A stretch of 64,000 nt of DNA from the NCBI RefSeq assembly GCF_025370935.1, contig NC_133493.1, positions 169,799 to 233,798 of the forward strand, in the 5' to 3' direction. Made by a program: the position numbers and the translations under genes. The notes beneath the pieces are model-generated. The model was given only the letters and a program-made list of their open reading frames with translations. It was not told where the DNA came from and did no database searches. Shown one piece after another: positions 56,101-64,000 of the stretch (the stretch's first letter is position 1; the number at the start of each line of letters is the position of its first letter). Source of the DNA: Choristoneura fumiferana. Taxonomy: Eukaryota; Arthropoda; Insecta; Lepidoptera; Tortricidae.

Positions 56101-59100
56101 TAATATTTCAAGTATGTCTTCTGATGCAACAACGAAGTTTTGCCGTACTGTGATACATCTAAGAAAGTGGTAATTGGTTGGTCATAGTAGCTTAGGTATT
56201 TATGGCATACAAATGGTAACTTCATAAGTAATAAGCCATAAGCTGGCCAGTGCCTAAGTAATTATTTTTTGGCACTATTTTGATAATTGCGAATTTCTGA
56301 TTCATTGACATCTCGGTAAGACATAATAAATTATTGTAGCTTAGTTAAAAAAGTTCATTTGCAAATTTTACTCTGAAATGCACTTTTTGTTCTTAAAAAA
56401 GTCTGCAAAACTATATAATAAGTATTAAAGTATAATATCTCGTATTGATACCCCATTATAGGGTATACGCACCCACAGGCGGGCCGGCGGCAGTTAGTAC
56501 GGGGCACACGGTCGCGCTCTGGTTGCCATAACGGCGCCACTGTGCGCACGCCGCGTGACTGTCATGGCGGCCGCCTGCTGTAATGCACTGTAATATTTTA
56601 AGCTTTGATTAAGCCAGCGTGTGATGTAGCTTTATGAGTAACAGTTAACAGATTGGTTCAGGCGTTACCTTGCAGAGATCTATAAATCGATTAATTATAA
56701 TGTTTTACCATGCTTACCCGCTAATAATCCTGCACAGAAATGTTGTGTGTTAGCAGTACCAAATAAATAATGCCTTTGCCTTTTAAATACCTGAAGATTA
56801 TGTTCTACACGCATAACTGAGCTACTTTTGTTTTGTAACATTTTCAAATAACTTGAATTTAGATACTTTATTGATTCTTTCCTCAAAGTTCAATTGTTAA
56901 GCTGCGTTTCCACCAAAAATGTGTAAGGAATGTGTTTTTCATGAACTAATAGAAACGCTTCATTCAACTATCCTCGAATAGCACATCTCTGGTGGAAACG
57001 GAGCCTTAGACATGGCGGTGTTATCACTGTCTCATGGTACGGGGAATTTCCTTAGTAAAGGCTGACCAGGAATATAAAAAACCTGACGCGAGGGCAGCAC
57101 TTCTACGTTTTATATTGCAACATTATTTACACTTACTATACGATACCTATCAGTCATATTGACAACGGTGTCAGAGATGTTATTTGAAGGAATATTTTCT
57201 AATGCCTTAGACTTATTCTATTTATACATTGCGTATTATTTTCCTTCCAAGGCTATGGATAATCTTCGGCATTTTAACACACAAAAACACAAAATAACAC
57301 TTCAAAATACCACGCTCAAACAACGTTAAACTTTGACACCAATAGGACATTTGAATTTAGTGTTACCAGTGCAAGACGTAGTTCTGTTGATTTTCCAAAA
57401 TATGGCGAGGTTTTTTATGATTCTGGTCAGCCTTTACTGGGTCTTATTTGACCTTTGATTAATTAAATCAAAGCATTTGACATCACTGAAAAAAAATAAA
57501 CAATGGTCATGTTTATAAAAAGTTGCAGAATAAAAGTGGTTCAGTTATGCGACTAGAACCGATCCTTGCATTTATAGCCCCATGGCCAGAGATACACTTT
57601 ATAGAATGAAATTTAGGGACCATTCAAAACAAATAGAAACTTATTATAAGTCGTCCCAGATGGGTTCATGGTTGATAAAATTGGATCTTACCCTACTGTA
57701 GCACTCAGCCCGACAGCACGCAGCCGTAACTGTGAGCGCGGCGCGCGCGCAGCTGCCTCCATTTACATATTGATGATGATGTGCGAAGCCGTAAAACGTA
57801 TACTCGCTGACCTGGATGTGTATTTTATACAGCTGAGATGATTATCAATATCGAAATATTGTCCGAAGTGTAGCACCATCTAGTCATTGTTCAGACAAAC
57901 CGCTGCGTTTTAGACCGCACTATCGAAGTTTCTCAAGTCGGACCCATAAAAATAAAATTTCCAACTGTCTTCCTTAGGATTTCGGGCTCCAGGGATAATA
58001 TCTGTCTGGAGAGAGCTTCGATAGGGTTTCATCATGATGATCATTGTATAAAATAATAATTATATCATAAATCATAAAAATATATTAACTGTTGTTACAG
58101 GCAAATTATATAGCGGCTAATATTATAACGAATATATTTATACGAATCGTACGCACCCGGTAAGTAAGTATATTAAATTCTGGAATTCAATAAGGCAGAG
58201 AGCTAAGTTTGAATAGTCTTTGTTTACATTGTACCGCTAGGACGTCAATGATCATGATTGCCATTGTTTATACAACCAACAATCATCTCCAATTTTCTAA
58301 AAAGAAAAGTGGCTCACTTCCAACAAAACAACCAAACAATCTGCGACTTTCCGTAATTCGCCGGTTCCGTGCCCAACTAAGTATTGTTTTCCCTTTCACG
58401 TTTTCCTCTTTATTTACCGTCTTTAGTGTTAGTTAGGTATTTTGTCATTAGCATTCTCCACCAGGTCCCGTTGCATTCCGAACATGTCGCCGATGCTGTG
58501 CCAAATACCGGCCTACAAATTTATAAAATTATGCTGCCGCTTAGTGAAACAGTTATATTTCCTAATAAATGAATAATACGCCAAGGAACACCAAAGTTAA
58601 GTTGCAATAAGTTTCTGTTAAAACTTTAATTATTAATACAAGCGTTTTTGCTGACTCAAAGTCAAAGTCAAAATATCTTTATTCAATTTAGGCTATAACA
58701 AGCACTTATGGATGTAAAAAAAAATCTACCACTGGTACAGAAAAACTTCTGTTGAGAAGAATCCGGCAAGAAACTCAACGAGGTATACTTTTTTAAACAG
58801 ATTTACAATATTATTAAATGATATGTATACATCACTAGTATTTAACACAACTTTATTTTTAACACAGTGGGTTCGCTATTTAAAGTAAAGGACTGCATCA
58901 TCCAATCTACAATTCTACTTACATACATGCATACCAAATTTAAGGTTGATCTGACCCCTGGAAGAGGGTCAAAATGGCAACACTTGATCTAACAAAAACC
59001 ACAATAACAAACAGCAAGTTAAAAAAAGCTTTTGAAATATAACAGAAACTTATTGGATATTCTTGAGGCTTTGCTGTAGCTGTTTCATTGCTTTAGCTCT

Positions 59101-62100
59101 TATGGACTAAATAAATTCGAGTTAAAAAAAATGTTACAAAAAGAGACTTTTGACAATCTCCGTGACAGTTCAAGATAGAAAGGCTGAAAGTTGGAGTGAT
59201 TACTAAACTAAATGAAACTGCAAACAACTGACATTTAACAATTCAACTAAATATTCCTCAAAGGGGGCACGCACATTATGGCTCACCTCCTTCCTTAGCC
59301 TGCTAAACCCTTTCAACTTCTAGTTTTGGCTATTCAGGTTGACTTTTGTGATATGTTGTGTTGTGGTATGTAATAATACGAATGTTTGTTCTCGGGTCTT
59401 GGATGTTTAACATATGTAATGTTACCTAATATCCATAATACAAAGCACAAGCTTTGCTTAGTTTGGAACTGGTCAATTGGTGTCAAGTGTCCCATGATAT
59501 TTATTTATTTTATATTGATATAACGAATATGGTAAGCATGTGTTTTTTCTAGTTGTGTTTTACCCTATCGGCTAATGTGACAAATCTGTCAGAAGCCCGT
59601 TTAAGATACTTCGGAATCATTTCAATCGGTAATTTCCAACAACTAAAGGTCTGAAGGGCCTCGGCACGATGTTCCCGTTTACTTCATTCTCCAAATGAAC
59701 CTCAATTCCGGAGCTTTCACTATCAAATAAGTCGCGTAACCACAGATACTTAATTGGGCAATTTCTAAACTGTACAGTCAACTACGAAGTGATGTCTGAA
59801 GAGAAGTGTACTTTGTTTTATGTATATTTTTAAAGAACCTTTGTTTTAGGAACAATAACTCGTAAAAGTCGTAAGATATAAAAATAAATAAAAGTTTAAA
59901 CACGTATGTACTATTTAAATATCAAAAAACAAATGAACTAACCTAAGACAACTCAACTCAAAATGTATACGCAAATAAAATAATAAAAAGAAAACCCTTT
60001 CCGTGGACGGACATAGTAGCGGCATTCGAATTGCGAGTGCGGGCCATTGGGTTACCTACCTAACCTACGCGCCAAGTTTTGATTCCCCTGAGTAAGTAAT
60101 TTTAAATTATACATTACAATAATGCGTTTGTTTAAATACAGCGGCGTAACGTGCCTTGGCGGGGCCCCGTATAAAAATTTGTTTGGGGGCCCTAATGAAG
60201 GGTAAAGATTTCTCACAAAAGAAAAAAAATGTTTGCATAAAATTAAAAGAAATATTTATTCATCATAATTTTCTATCTGTCACTTTTGCCAAAAATTTTA
60301 CAAACAATTCAAATTAAATATACACTCTCCTTGCCATTTTTCCAGCAAACTGATTTTTGCTCACGCACGTATAATTGATAAGCGCCTCTAGCGGAACGTT
60401 TGCGATGTTCGTGTTACCATACAAATTGAGATTTTAACACGAACGCGATCGAGACGTATTTTTTAACCGAAAACTTACACTAAGGGCACTGTACAATTCT
60501 CCATACAATCTACATATCGAGTACGGTCACTGTAAGCTCATGGTAGTGGTACTGGCGCCGCATGCGATCCGGAGTGCGTAGAAAGTTTTTTGACACAATC
60601 TCGATTGCGGGCATTAGCGGCGTAATGACATCATAAATTGGATGGCGAGTGTCATGTGTTACGAGAGCCGAGCCGGTCGGTTAAACGGCGCTCTCTCTGT
60701 CACACTCACACGTAAGTTTCTGTGACTGGACAAATTAATTATCTCCGAATTTTTTGGCTGTTGCCTCGATTCGCCAGTTGCGGGTTGTGGTTAAATCTAC
60801 GCCAAAATATTTGCCGACCAGGAATATGTGATAGAATAGAATAGAATAGAAATCATTTATTCATAAGTAAACAATTATTTACAATAAATGCGCCAAACTG
60901 GAGTGACCAGTTTGTTGGCGCACCGCGCTCAAATCACATTACTTAATTGTTTACGATGTTTGAGTTATCCTAATGCTAATGATATTAATATTTTAGCGAA
61001 GACATGCATATTAACACTAAGATGAAGCCGAGTAAAATTAACAGCCTACAATTAACAACCACTTAATAATAATGCATGATAATGATGATGCTTGACAATA
61101 ATAACCCGATAATTCGTGTATTGTACCGTAGACGACTGCCTACCTACATTAAAAGGTTGCCTAGAAGAGATCGCTCTGAAGCGATAAGCCTATTGCCGAA
61201 CGAACGAAAGGATCATATTAAAATGGCTAGTAACATGTTTGGGCAGATAACAAGTTCAAGCAGAAGTGTCTTTTAATTACCTCGGATGATTATTTAAATT
61301 GGATCACATCGTACGCAGCGGGATGCGGTTGCAGGGTGTAATTAACACCGTCTTGGAACGGTCTAGGCTTTTAGTGTTAACTCAACGATTAATCATCATC
61401 ATTCATCGTCCGCTGTCATTAGTTTACAGTCAACGACCAAAGTGGGCTAATGCGGTTATAATCAATAGTCACTGTGAGAAATTATTTTTACCGCTTTAAA
61501 ATTCACACAAATATCAAAGAACAGTGTACGGAGTGTACCCGTAGATAAAGTAAGGTCAAGGAAACTGAATCACCTGCCAGGGTAAAACCTATGAGCTTCT
61601 TTTTTTATTTTAATAAAATATGGCATTAGAGGACAAAAAATTTTTCATGTCTCCTGTTCGGAAAGTTTAATTTTCATGGGTAGATAGCCGGGTGGAAAAT
61701 TGCGTTTTCATTTCTAGGGTGGAAAGTATTTTTTTTTTTAATTTTCGATTAGCCATAATTGAGTTACGTCAGTGACACTTTTTTTTCACGTTTCGGCATG
61801 GCCATCTAGATGCACGTCTTAACTTGACCAAGGATATACAACACTGGAGGTTGAACGCCGATCATCCGTTTGAAACAAGAAATTAGATCTTTATTAGGTC
61901 ACGAACATATTCCATCTCTTCCTTTAGTTATGTTAAGAAAGAGATGGAAGTCATTCGTGAAATGTATATAAATAAGTAATAAATGTCAAACTTCTGCGTT
62001 CGGCGTTCAACCTCCAGTTGTGTATATAAGCTCCTTGGTCGTGAACAACTCGTTTTTTTTTGTCGGCCGTGGCAAGTGGCAGTCAAAAAGGTACCGTAGG

Positions 62101-63382
62101 AGCTTGGATATAAGTAAATTCAATTTATTTTTATGCTCATTTTTTGTAGTATTTTACTTTCTTCACAGTCGAAATGAAAAGTAGAGTGTCTAACTCGGGT
62201 AAAATTACCCATTTCCCCTCGAACTATTGACGCTCTCACTTCGCTCGAGCGCCAGAAATATCTCGGGTGAAATGGGTTACTTTCCACCCTTGGTTATCAA
62301 TGTACTAATTTACTCTAAATACTACATCAATTGTTGTTAATTGATAATTGTTGATAATTGATTAAGTAACATTTAATTTTTAAATGAGCTTTACCTTTGT
62401 GCATACATTCACAGCGCTGTGTTTATTCCTCAATAAAGTATATTAGCATTAAAAATTACCGTGCTTATGGCGAATTTGTACATACCTATTATAGGATCGC
62501 TGGCACACCGAAAGACCGAAACCGGTGATTATCGTTGTTAGTCCAACATTAAAATAAAGTTAGTGCAACGGTAGCGTTAAATTGCGCTGCAAACTTTAAG
62601 CCCGAGAACAGTTAGTGATGCTAATCTCAGCGAGGCACGCCCTCTGTTGTTGAGGTGTAACACTGCCCCAGTTTCGGAACTAGTCCGCTAGGGCTATCAA
62701 CCGATCTAGGAACCCTAGCTTAAGTAGGTGGCCACAGAGCAGGTGGTTTTGTGGTTCTATTCAGCGGGAGCCGGTTAGAATAATAAACTAATAAATATAT
62801 TGTTAGATATAGGCGGGAGATGAACAGAGTTACCAGAGTAAAATTAAAGTGTCTGATGGTTGGGTCATTTCATTAATCCTAAGGTAATTTATAATTTGGA
62901 CGACCGGGTGGCCAAGTGGTTAGAACCTGACTACGAAGCTTGAGGTCCCGGGTTCGAATCCTGGCCGGGGCAGATATTTGTATGTATATTTTTATGAATA
63001 GTACGAATGATTGTTCTCGGGTCTTAGATGTTTAATATGTATTTAAGTATGCTTATCCGTTGCGTAGTGTCCACAGTACAAGCTTTGCTTAGTTTGGGAG
63101 TAGGTCAATTGGTGTCAAGTTGTTTGTTTGTTTGTTTGTTTATACTCTTTATTGTACAAAAGGAAAAACAAAAAGGTTACATAAATAAAGTGTCCTATAT
63201 AAGTGCTATATCTCCCTTTCGCAGGCGCTGCTGGTGCTGGCGCCGCTGGCGCTGCCCGAGCCGACGTCGCCGGCGCCGGACGCCGCGCCCGGGGCCGCGC
63301 CCGCGCAGCCGCGCGCCGACGACGACGAGCCGCCCGAGGGGTACTACGCGTTTGTCGAGTCGCCCAATGCTACGCCACCCAG
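44194..63382 (+). CDS. Putative secreted protein, first two coding exons (19-kb intron, partial)
   Basis: Exon 44,194-44,220 encodes MTRQHLVCL and ends in a strong donor TTG|GTGAGT. Exon 63,225-63,382 follows acceptor CCTTTCGCAG and starts in the same phase with ALLVLAPLALPEPTS. Joined, the two make a textbook signal peptide (basic start, about 14 hydrophobic residues, small/Pro end). After it come a Pro/Ala-rich stretch, an acidic patch (DDDEPPEGYYAFVE), a possible N-glycosylation site (NAT) and a donor CCCAG|GTACAA at 63,382. The second exon is GC-rich in an AT-rich setting, as for the other real exons here. The family is not recognised; later exons lie right of the window. Assigning the first exon rests on phase, signal-peptide fit and lack of a rival, not on homology. 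Confidence 0.55.
45089..45640 (+). mobile_element. LINE relic with RTE-like end
   Basis: The last part reads in one frame as KAMNRSEWRDLLDQAKAYPRL followed by 'ctgtaatgcctcagatgatgatga', the end of a reverse-transcriptase ORF and GATGATGA tail. The upstream open stretch (45,089-45,364, 91 codons from MGSLRSELRDFYKK) may be an older part of the same element; I could not assign it to a domain. Confidence 0.45.
45921..46035. mobile_element. Palindromic MITE, 'aaactcgaagttcgt' family
   Basis: 'gggccgctacgaaattcgaa' with 'accgtccctctcactctcgt' pairs with 'gcgggacggtacgatacgaa' and 'cttcgattttcgaattt'. Confidence 0.8.
46755..46930 (-). mobile_element. RTE-type LINE 3' end
   Basis: 'atcatcatagccataggacg', 'gacataggcctcccccaaag' and 'ccatctcgttggtggacgtc' is the inverted RTE tail, the same segment as at 17,868-18,030 in opposite orientation. 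Confidence 0.75.
47019..47145. mobile_element. Near-perfect hairpin of 127 bp
   Basis: 'gtaccactaccatgagttta' and 'cagtgaccgtactcgatagc' on the left pair base for base with the right arm, ending 'tcatggtagtggtac'. The loop is a short 'ttgtaaacttgtaatttg'. One half-arm recurs at 60,515-60,552, so this is a repeated element and not a local accident. Confidence 0.9.
47834..48900. repeat. Region with dispersed 'TCATTTTCGTGGTC' motifs
   Basis: The motif or its core 'tttcgtggtc' occurs at about 47,834, 48,191, 48,205, 48,707 and 48,869. 'tcattttcgtta' variants are at 48,035 and 48,887. Inverted 'gaccacgaaa' or 'ggccacgaaa' forms occur at about 48,224 and 48,244. Spacing is irregular. The sequence between motifs is AT-rich and includes the coding relic at 48,300-48,506. 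Confidence 0.75.
48300..48506 (+). pseudogene. Cysteine-rich (PHD/zinc-ribbon-like) coding relic
   Basis: An open frame without its own ATG runs from an acceptor-like TTTTTACAG|TG (48,318) to a TAA at 48,504-48,506. It contains EEWLTVNNICSRCGYRNYDQC, with the first Cys pair CSRCG at about 48,387, then NWREVQELFCPEC. The pattern C-x2-C, C, W, FCPEC resembles the terminal half of PHD-type fingers carried by some transposases (pogo/Tigger-like) and LINE proteins. It may be a relic of the element that owns the repeated motifs around it. No full domain is present. Confidence 0.3.
49566..50165 (+). mobile_element. Jockey-type LINE: reverse transcriptase C-terminus plus 3' UTR
   Basis: An open frame of 124 codons (49,566-49,940) carries motifs of the C-terminal segment of Jockey/CR1-type polymerases: LWGSAADIESTFILQKRAIR, then TGILTLPSLYVFEIIMYVR and NCIRFYNKIP. 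The LQKRAIRAI and LPSLY motifs are characteristic. It ends in TAG or a close stop, then the 3' UTR 'acagaggtttttccgaaccg ... aataaagatattttgacttt'. The rest of the polymerase is missing, so it is a 5'-truncated copy inside the putative 19-kb intron. Confidence 0.85.
50505..50805. repeat. Two tRNA-derived SINE fragments, tail to tail
   Basis: A plus-strand fragment (50,505-50,725: 'gtgactactaagtttgaggt', 'cccgggttagatc', 'gaagctttgcttagtttggg') meets a minus-strand fragment (about 50,730-50,800: 'acggga...cacaccaattaacctagtccc', 'taagcttagtaaagcttgta'). Confidence 0.65.
52138..52375. mobile_element. hAT-type MITE with exact 8-bp target duplication
   Basis: 238 bp bounded by CTGTAGAT at 52,130-52,137 and 52,376-52,383. 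The inverted ends are CAGTGGTTCTTAACC and GGTTAAGAACCGCTG. Interior 'ggtggtccgcggaccactgg' is itself palindromic and 'tggtcc' recurs. No coding sequence. The ends and duplication length fit the hAT superfamily. Confidence 0.9.
52560..52830 (-). repeat. LINE-type 3' fragment
   Basis: 'gatagatagatagaagcgtt' followed by 'tatttggtactgcaaacaca' has the look of the 3' end of a Jockey-group LINE in reverse. It contains a palindromic 'ccgttgaaaacaacgg'. A minus-strand open frame of 142 codons extends across it (52,406-52,834), without recognisable domains. Confidence 0.45.
52862..53113. mobile_element. Non-autonomous element, 'agcgtgccttggcggggccc' family
   Basis: It starts 'agtggcgtagcgtgccttgg' and 'cggggccccgtataaaaatt', has an AT-rich middle, and ends 'cccgggggccccgtgtaatt' and 'ggcggtagctacggccctg'. 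The ends are rough inverted repeats (gtggcgtagc / gctacggccc). A second copy lacking the right end lies at 60,139-60,330. A cousin with 'ggggcctcgctcttgcaagg' lies at 55,590-55,800. Confidence 0.7.
53510..53629. mobile_element. Palindromic MITE, 'aaactcgaagttcgt' family
   Basis: 'ggctattacgaaactcgaaa' and 'ctcgaagttcgtgtcgtgcg' pair with 'gatcttcgagttttgagttt' and 'cgtagtagccc'. It is one of two copies lying back to back (see 53,655-53,750). Confidence 0.85.
53655..53750. mobile_element. Palindromic MITE, 'aaactcgaagttcgt' family, second of a tandem pair
   Basis: 'aaaattcaaacttcgtatcg' to 'ggacttcgattttcgaattt' and 'cgtagtagcccccc'. It is only 25 bp from the previous copy, shorter, and its left arm is incomplete. 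Confidence 0.75.
54326..54974 (+). repeat. Interspersed 'ccggccaagagcgtg ... gggttccg' repeat, second copy
   Basis: Opens 'accggccaagagcgtgtcgg', 'agggttccgtagccattacg'; ends 'cggacagaccagacagacag' and 'aagggttccgttttttgcca', 'ggctccggaaccct'. It is the same family as 23,750-24,415. Confidence 0.8.
55396..55500 (-). repeat. Inverted 3' end of the 'gggttccg' repeat
   Basis: 'agggttccggagccaaaatg' to 'gtctgtctgtccgtccgcgg' and 'gggactatcaatgctagaaa' is the reverse complement of the last about 105 bp of the copy at 54,326-54,974. The two copies are only 420 bp apart and could pair as a stem. Confidence 0.8.
55800..58650. other. Intron stretch without recognised features
   Basis: Mostly AT-rich, with two GC-richer islands near 56,470-56,580 and 57,705-57,760 that have no coding character. 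No exon in phase with the flanking signal-peptide exons was detected, though a short one could be missed. Confidence 0.35.
58652..58868 (-). mobile_element. Jockey-type LINE 3' UTR, inverted solo copy
   Basis: 'tcaaagtcaaagtcaaaata' at the left end, then 'aacttctgttgagaagaatc', 'aagaaactcaacgaggtata', 'aacacaactttatttttaac'. It is the reverse complement of the 38,436-38,646 copy, including the part missing at 50,050. Confidence 0.8.
59368..59515 (+). repeat. tRNA-derived SINE, 5'-truncated
   Basis: Body and tail only: 'aataatacgaatgtttgttc', 'tcgggtcttggatgtttaac', 'caagctttgcttagtttgga', 'cccatgatatttatttattt'. The tRNA-like head is missing. Confidence 0.85.
60139..60330. mobile_element. 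'agcgtgccttggcggggccc' element, truncated
   Basis: 'gcggcgtaacgtgccttggc', 'ggggccccgtataaaaattt', 'tctcacaaaagaaaaaaaat' are shared almost base for base with 52,862-53,020. The right end is absent. Confidence 0.75.
61825..62040. mobile_element. MITE with 35-bp inverted ends
   Basis: The left end 'gaccaaggatatacaacact', 'ggaggttgaacgccga' is inverted at the right end as 'tcggcgttcaacctccagtt' then 'gtgtatataagctccttggt'. The interior carries a second, looser inverted pair ('tccatctcttcct', 'agagatgga'). About 216 bp, no coding sequence. Confidence 0.8.
62898..63119 (+). repeat. tRNA-derived SINE, best-preserved copy
   Basis: The tRNA-like head is intact: 'gaccgggtggccaagtggtt' (A-box region), 'gaagcttgaggtcccgggtt', 'cgaatcctggccggggcag' (B-box region). 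The body follows with 'aatgattgttctcgggtctt' and 'agctttgcttagtttgggag'. The ATTT tail is replaced by a (GTTT)n run and a LINE-like 3' end ('tactctttattgtacaaaag') that leads into the exon at 63,225. Confidence 0.88.
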
Positions 63383-64000
63383 GTACAAGGCGCCATCTAG
63401 TAGTGGATACTGTAGTTAGCCTAAACGCCATCTTAGCGGTTATTTTAAAGACAGCTTGGTAGGCTATGGAATACCACCTTATAATTACACCATTGTCTGA
63501 CAAGTTTTCATTTGTTTTTGTATAGTGTGAGAGAAAGAGAGAAACATTTATTCACACATATCCAATACACAAAAAACGATATTATGAGGTAAGAATAAAT
63601 AAAAAGAACATCGAATAGTACAAATTGGACTAGTTCATTGCATTAGTTACCTATCCCTACCCCCTTATCGCCACACCATCTGGGTAGGCGGCGCCATCTA
63701 GTAGCGCGTACTGTATTTACCCCTTATCGCCGCACCATTCGGGTAGGTGGCGCTATCTTGTGGGTACTCTAGTAAACTCGAAAGAAAACATTCGTATTTT
63801 GCGTACAAATATCTGTCCCGATCGGGGATCAAAACCGGACCTCAAGTTTCGTAGTCAGAGGGCCTACTCCGAAATTTGAAAATCGAAGTTCGTATCGTAC
63901 CGTTTCTCTCACTCTCATATTAAATAGTATAAGCATCAGAGGTACGGAACGACACGAATTTCGATTTTCTCTATCCAGTCGTCAAAATGTTTTGTTGGGG
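63383..64000. other. Downstream intron with SINE and MITE fragments
   Basis: Contains a short duplicated segment ('ggtaggcggcgccatctagt' near 63,683 and 'gggtaggtggcgctatct' near 63,741), an inverted SINE head (about 63,775-63,860) and a copy of the palindromic MITE at 63,860-63,970. No further exon of the secreted-protein gene was recognised. Confidence 0.5.
63860..63970. mobile_element. Palindromic MITE, 'aaactcgaagttcgt' family
   Basis: 'gggcctactccgaaatttga', 'aaatcgaagttcgtatcgta' and 'ccgtttctctcactctcata' pair with 'aggtacggaacgacacgaat' and 'ttcgattttc'. Confidence 0.8.

Overview
The window is nuclear DNA of an insect, almost certainly a moth or butterfly. Genes are split by short GT-AG introns. 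The intergenic DNA and introns are AT-rich and crowded with tRNA-derived SINEs, RTE- and Jockey-type LINE tails, palindromic MITEs and hAT-like MITEs. The SINE carries a Pol III B-box-like stretch followed by a body ending in copies of the form 'caatTGGTGTcaagt...atttatttattt'. This assignment comes from recognised repeat style and gene content, not from a database search.

Positions 1 to 17,432 form a head-to-head inverted duplication. The left arm (1 to about 8,697) is repeated in reverse complement from 8,991 to 17,432, and a run of ten N bases (8,981-8,990) lies at the centre. Each arm holds one copy of an RBM5/RBM10-type splicing-factor gene, the same transposon relics in the same order, a composite 11/20-bp tandem satellite, and the last exon of a gene resembling HD-superfamily phosphohydrolases. 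The arms differ by scattered substitutions, homopolymer indels and satellite length. The gap, the allele-like divergence and the complementary frame-breaking indels favour two haplotypes joined by scaffolding, but a real inverted duplication cannot be excluded from one sequence.

Right of the palindrome the minus strand carries three unique transcription units. At 17.36-18.60 kb is the HD-like gene. At 18.82-22.74 kb are four exons of an unrecognised protein, joined in compatible phases. At 26.99-38.07 kb is a complete 11-exon secreted carboxylesterase (567 codons, intact frame, catalytic Ser/Glu/His visible). On the plus strand, a 9-codon first exon at 44,194-44,220 and an exon at 63,225-63,382 join in phase to make a convincing signal peptide. 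This would be a secreted protein with a 19-kb intron that runs off the right edge.

The rest (38-63 kb and most introns) is transposon relics. The notable ones are a nine-copy foldback MITE family, two hAT-type MITEs with exact 8-bp target duplications, several long hairpins, and a region near 48 kb with repeated 'TCATTTTCGTGGTC' motifs around a cysteine-rich, PHD-like coding relic. I found no CRISPR array, rRNA gene or convincing free-standing tRNA gene. Nothing in the window looks like a coordinated multi-gene system. The most unusual items are the palindrome, the satellite starting in the end of a coding region, and the inverted repeats that bracket a host exon.
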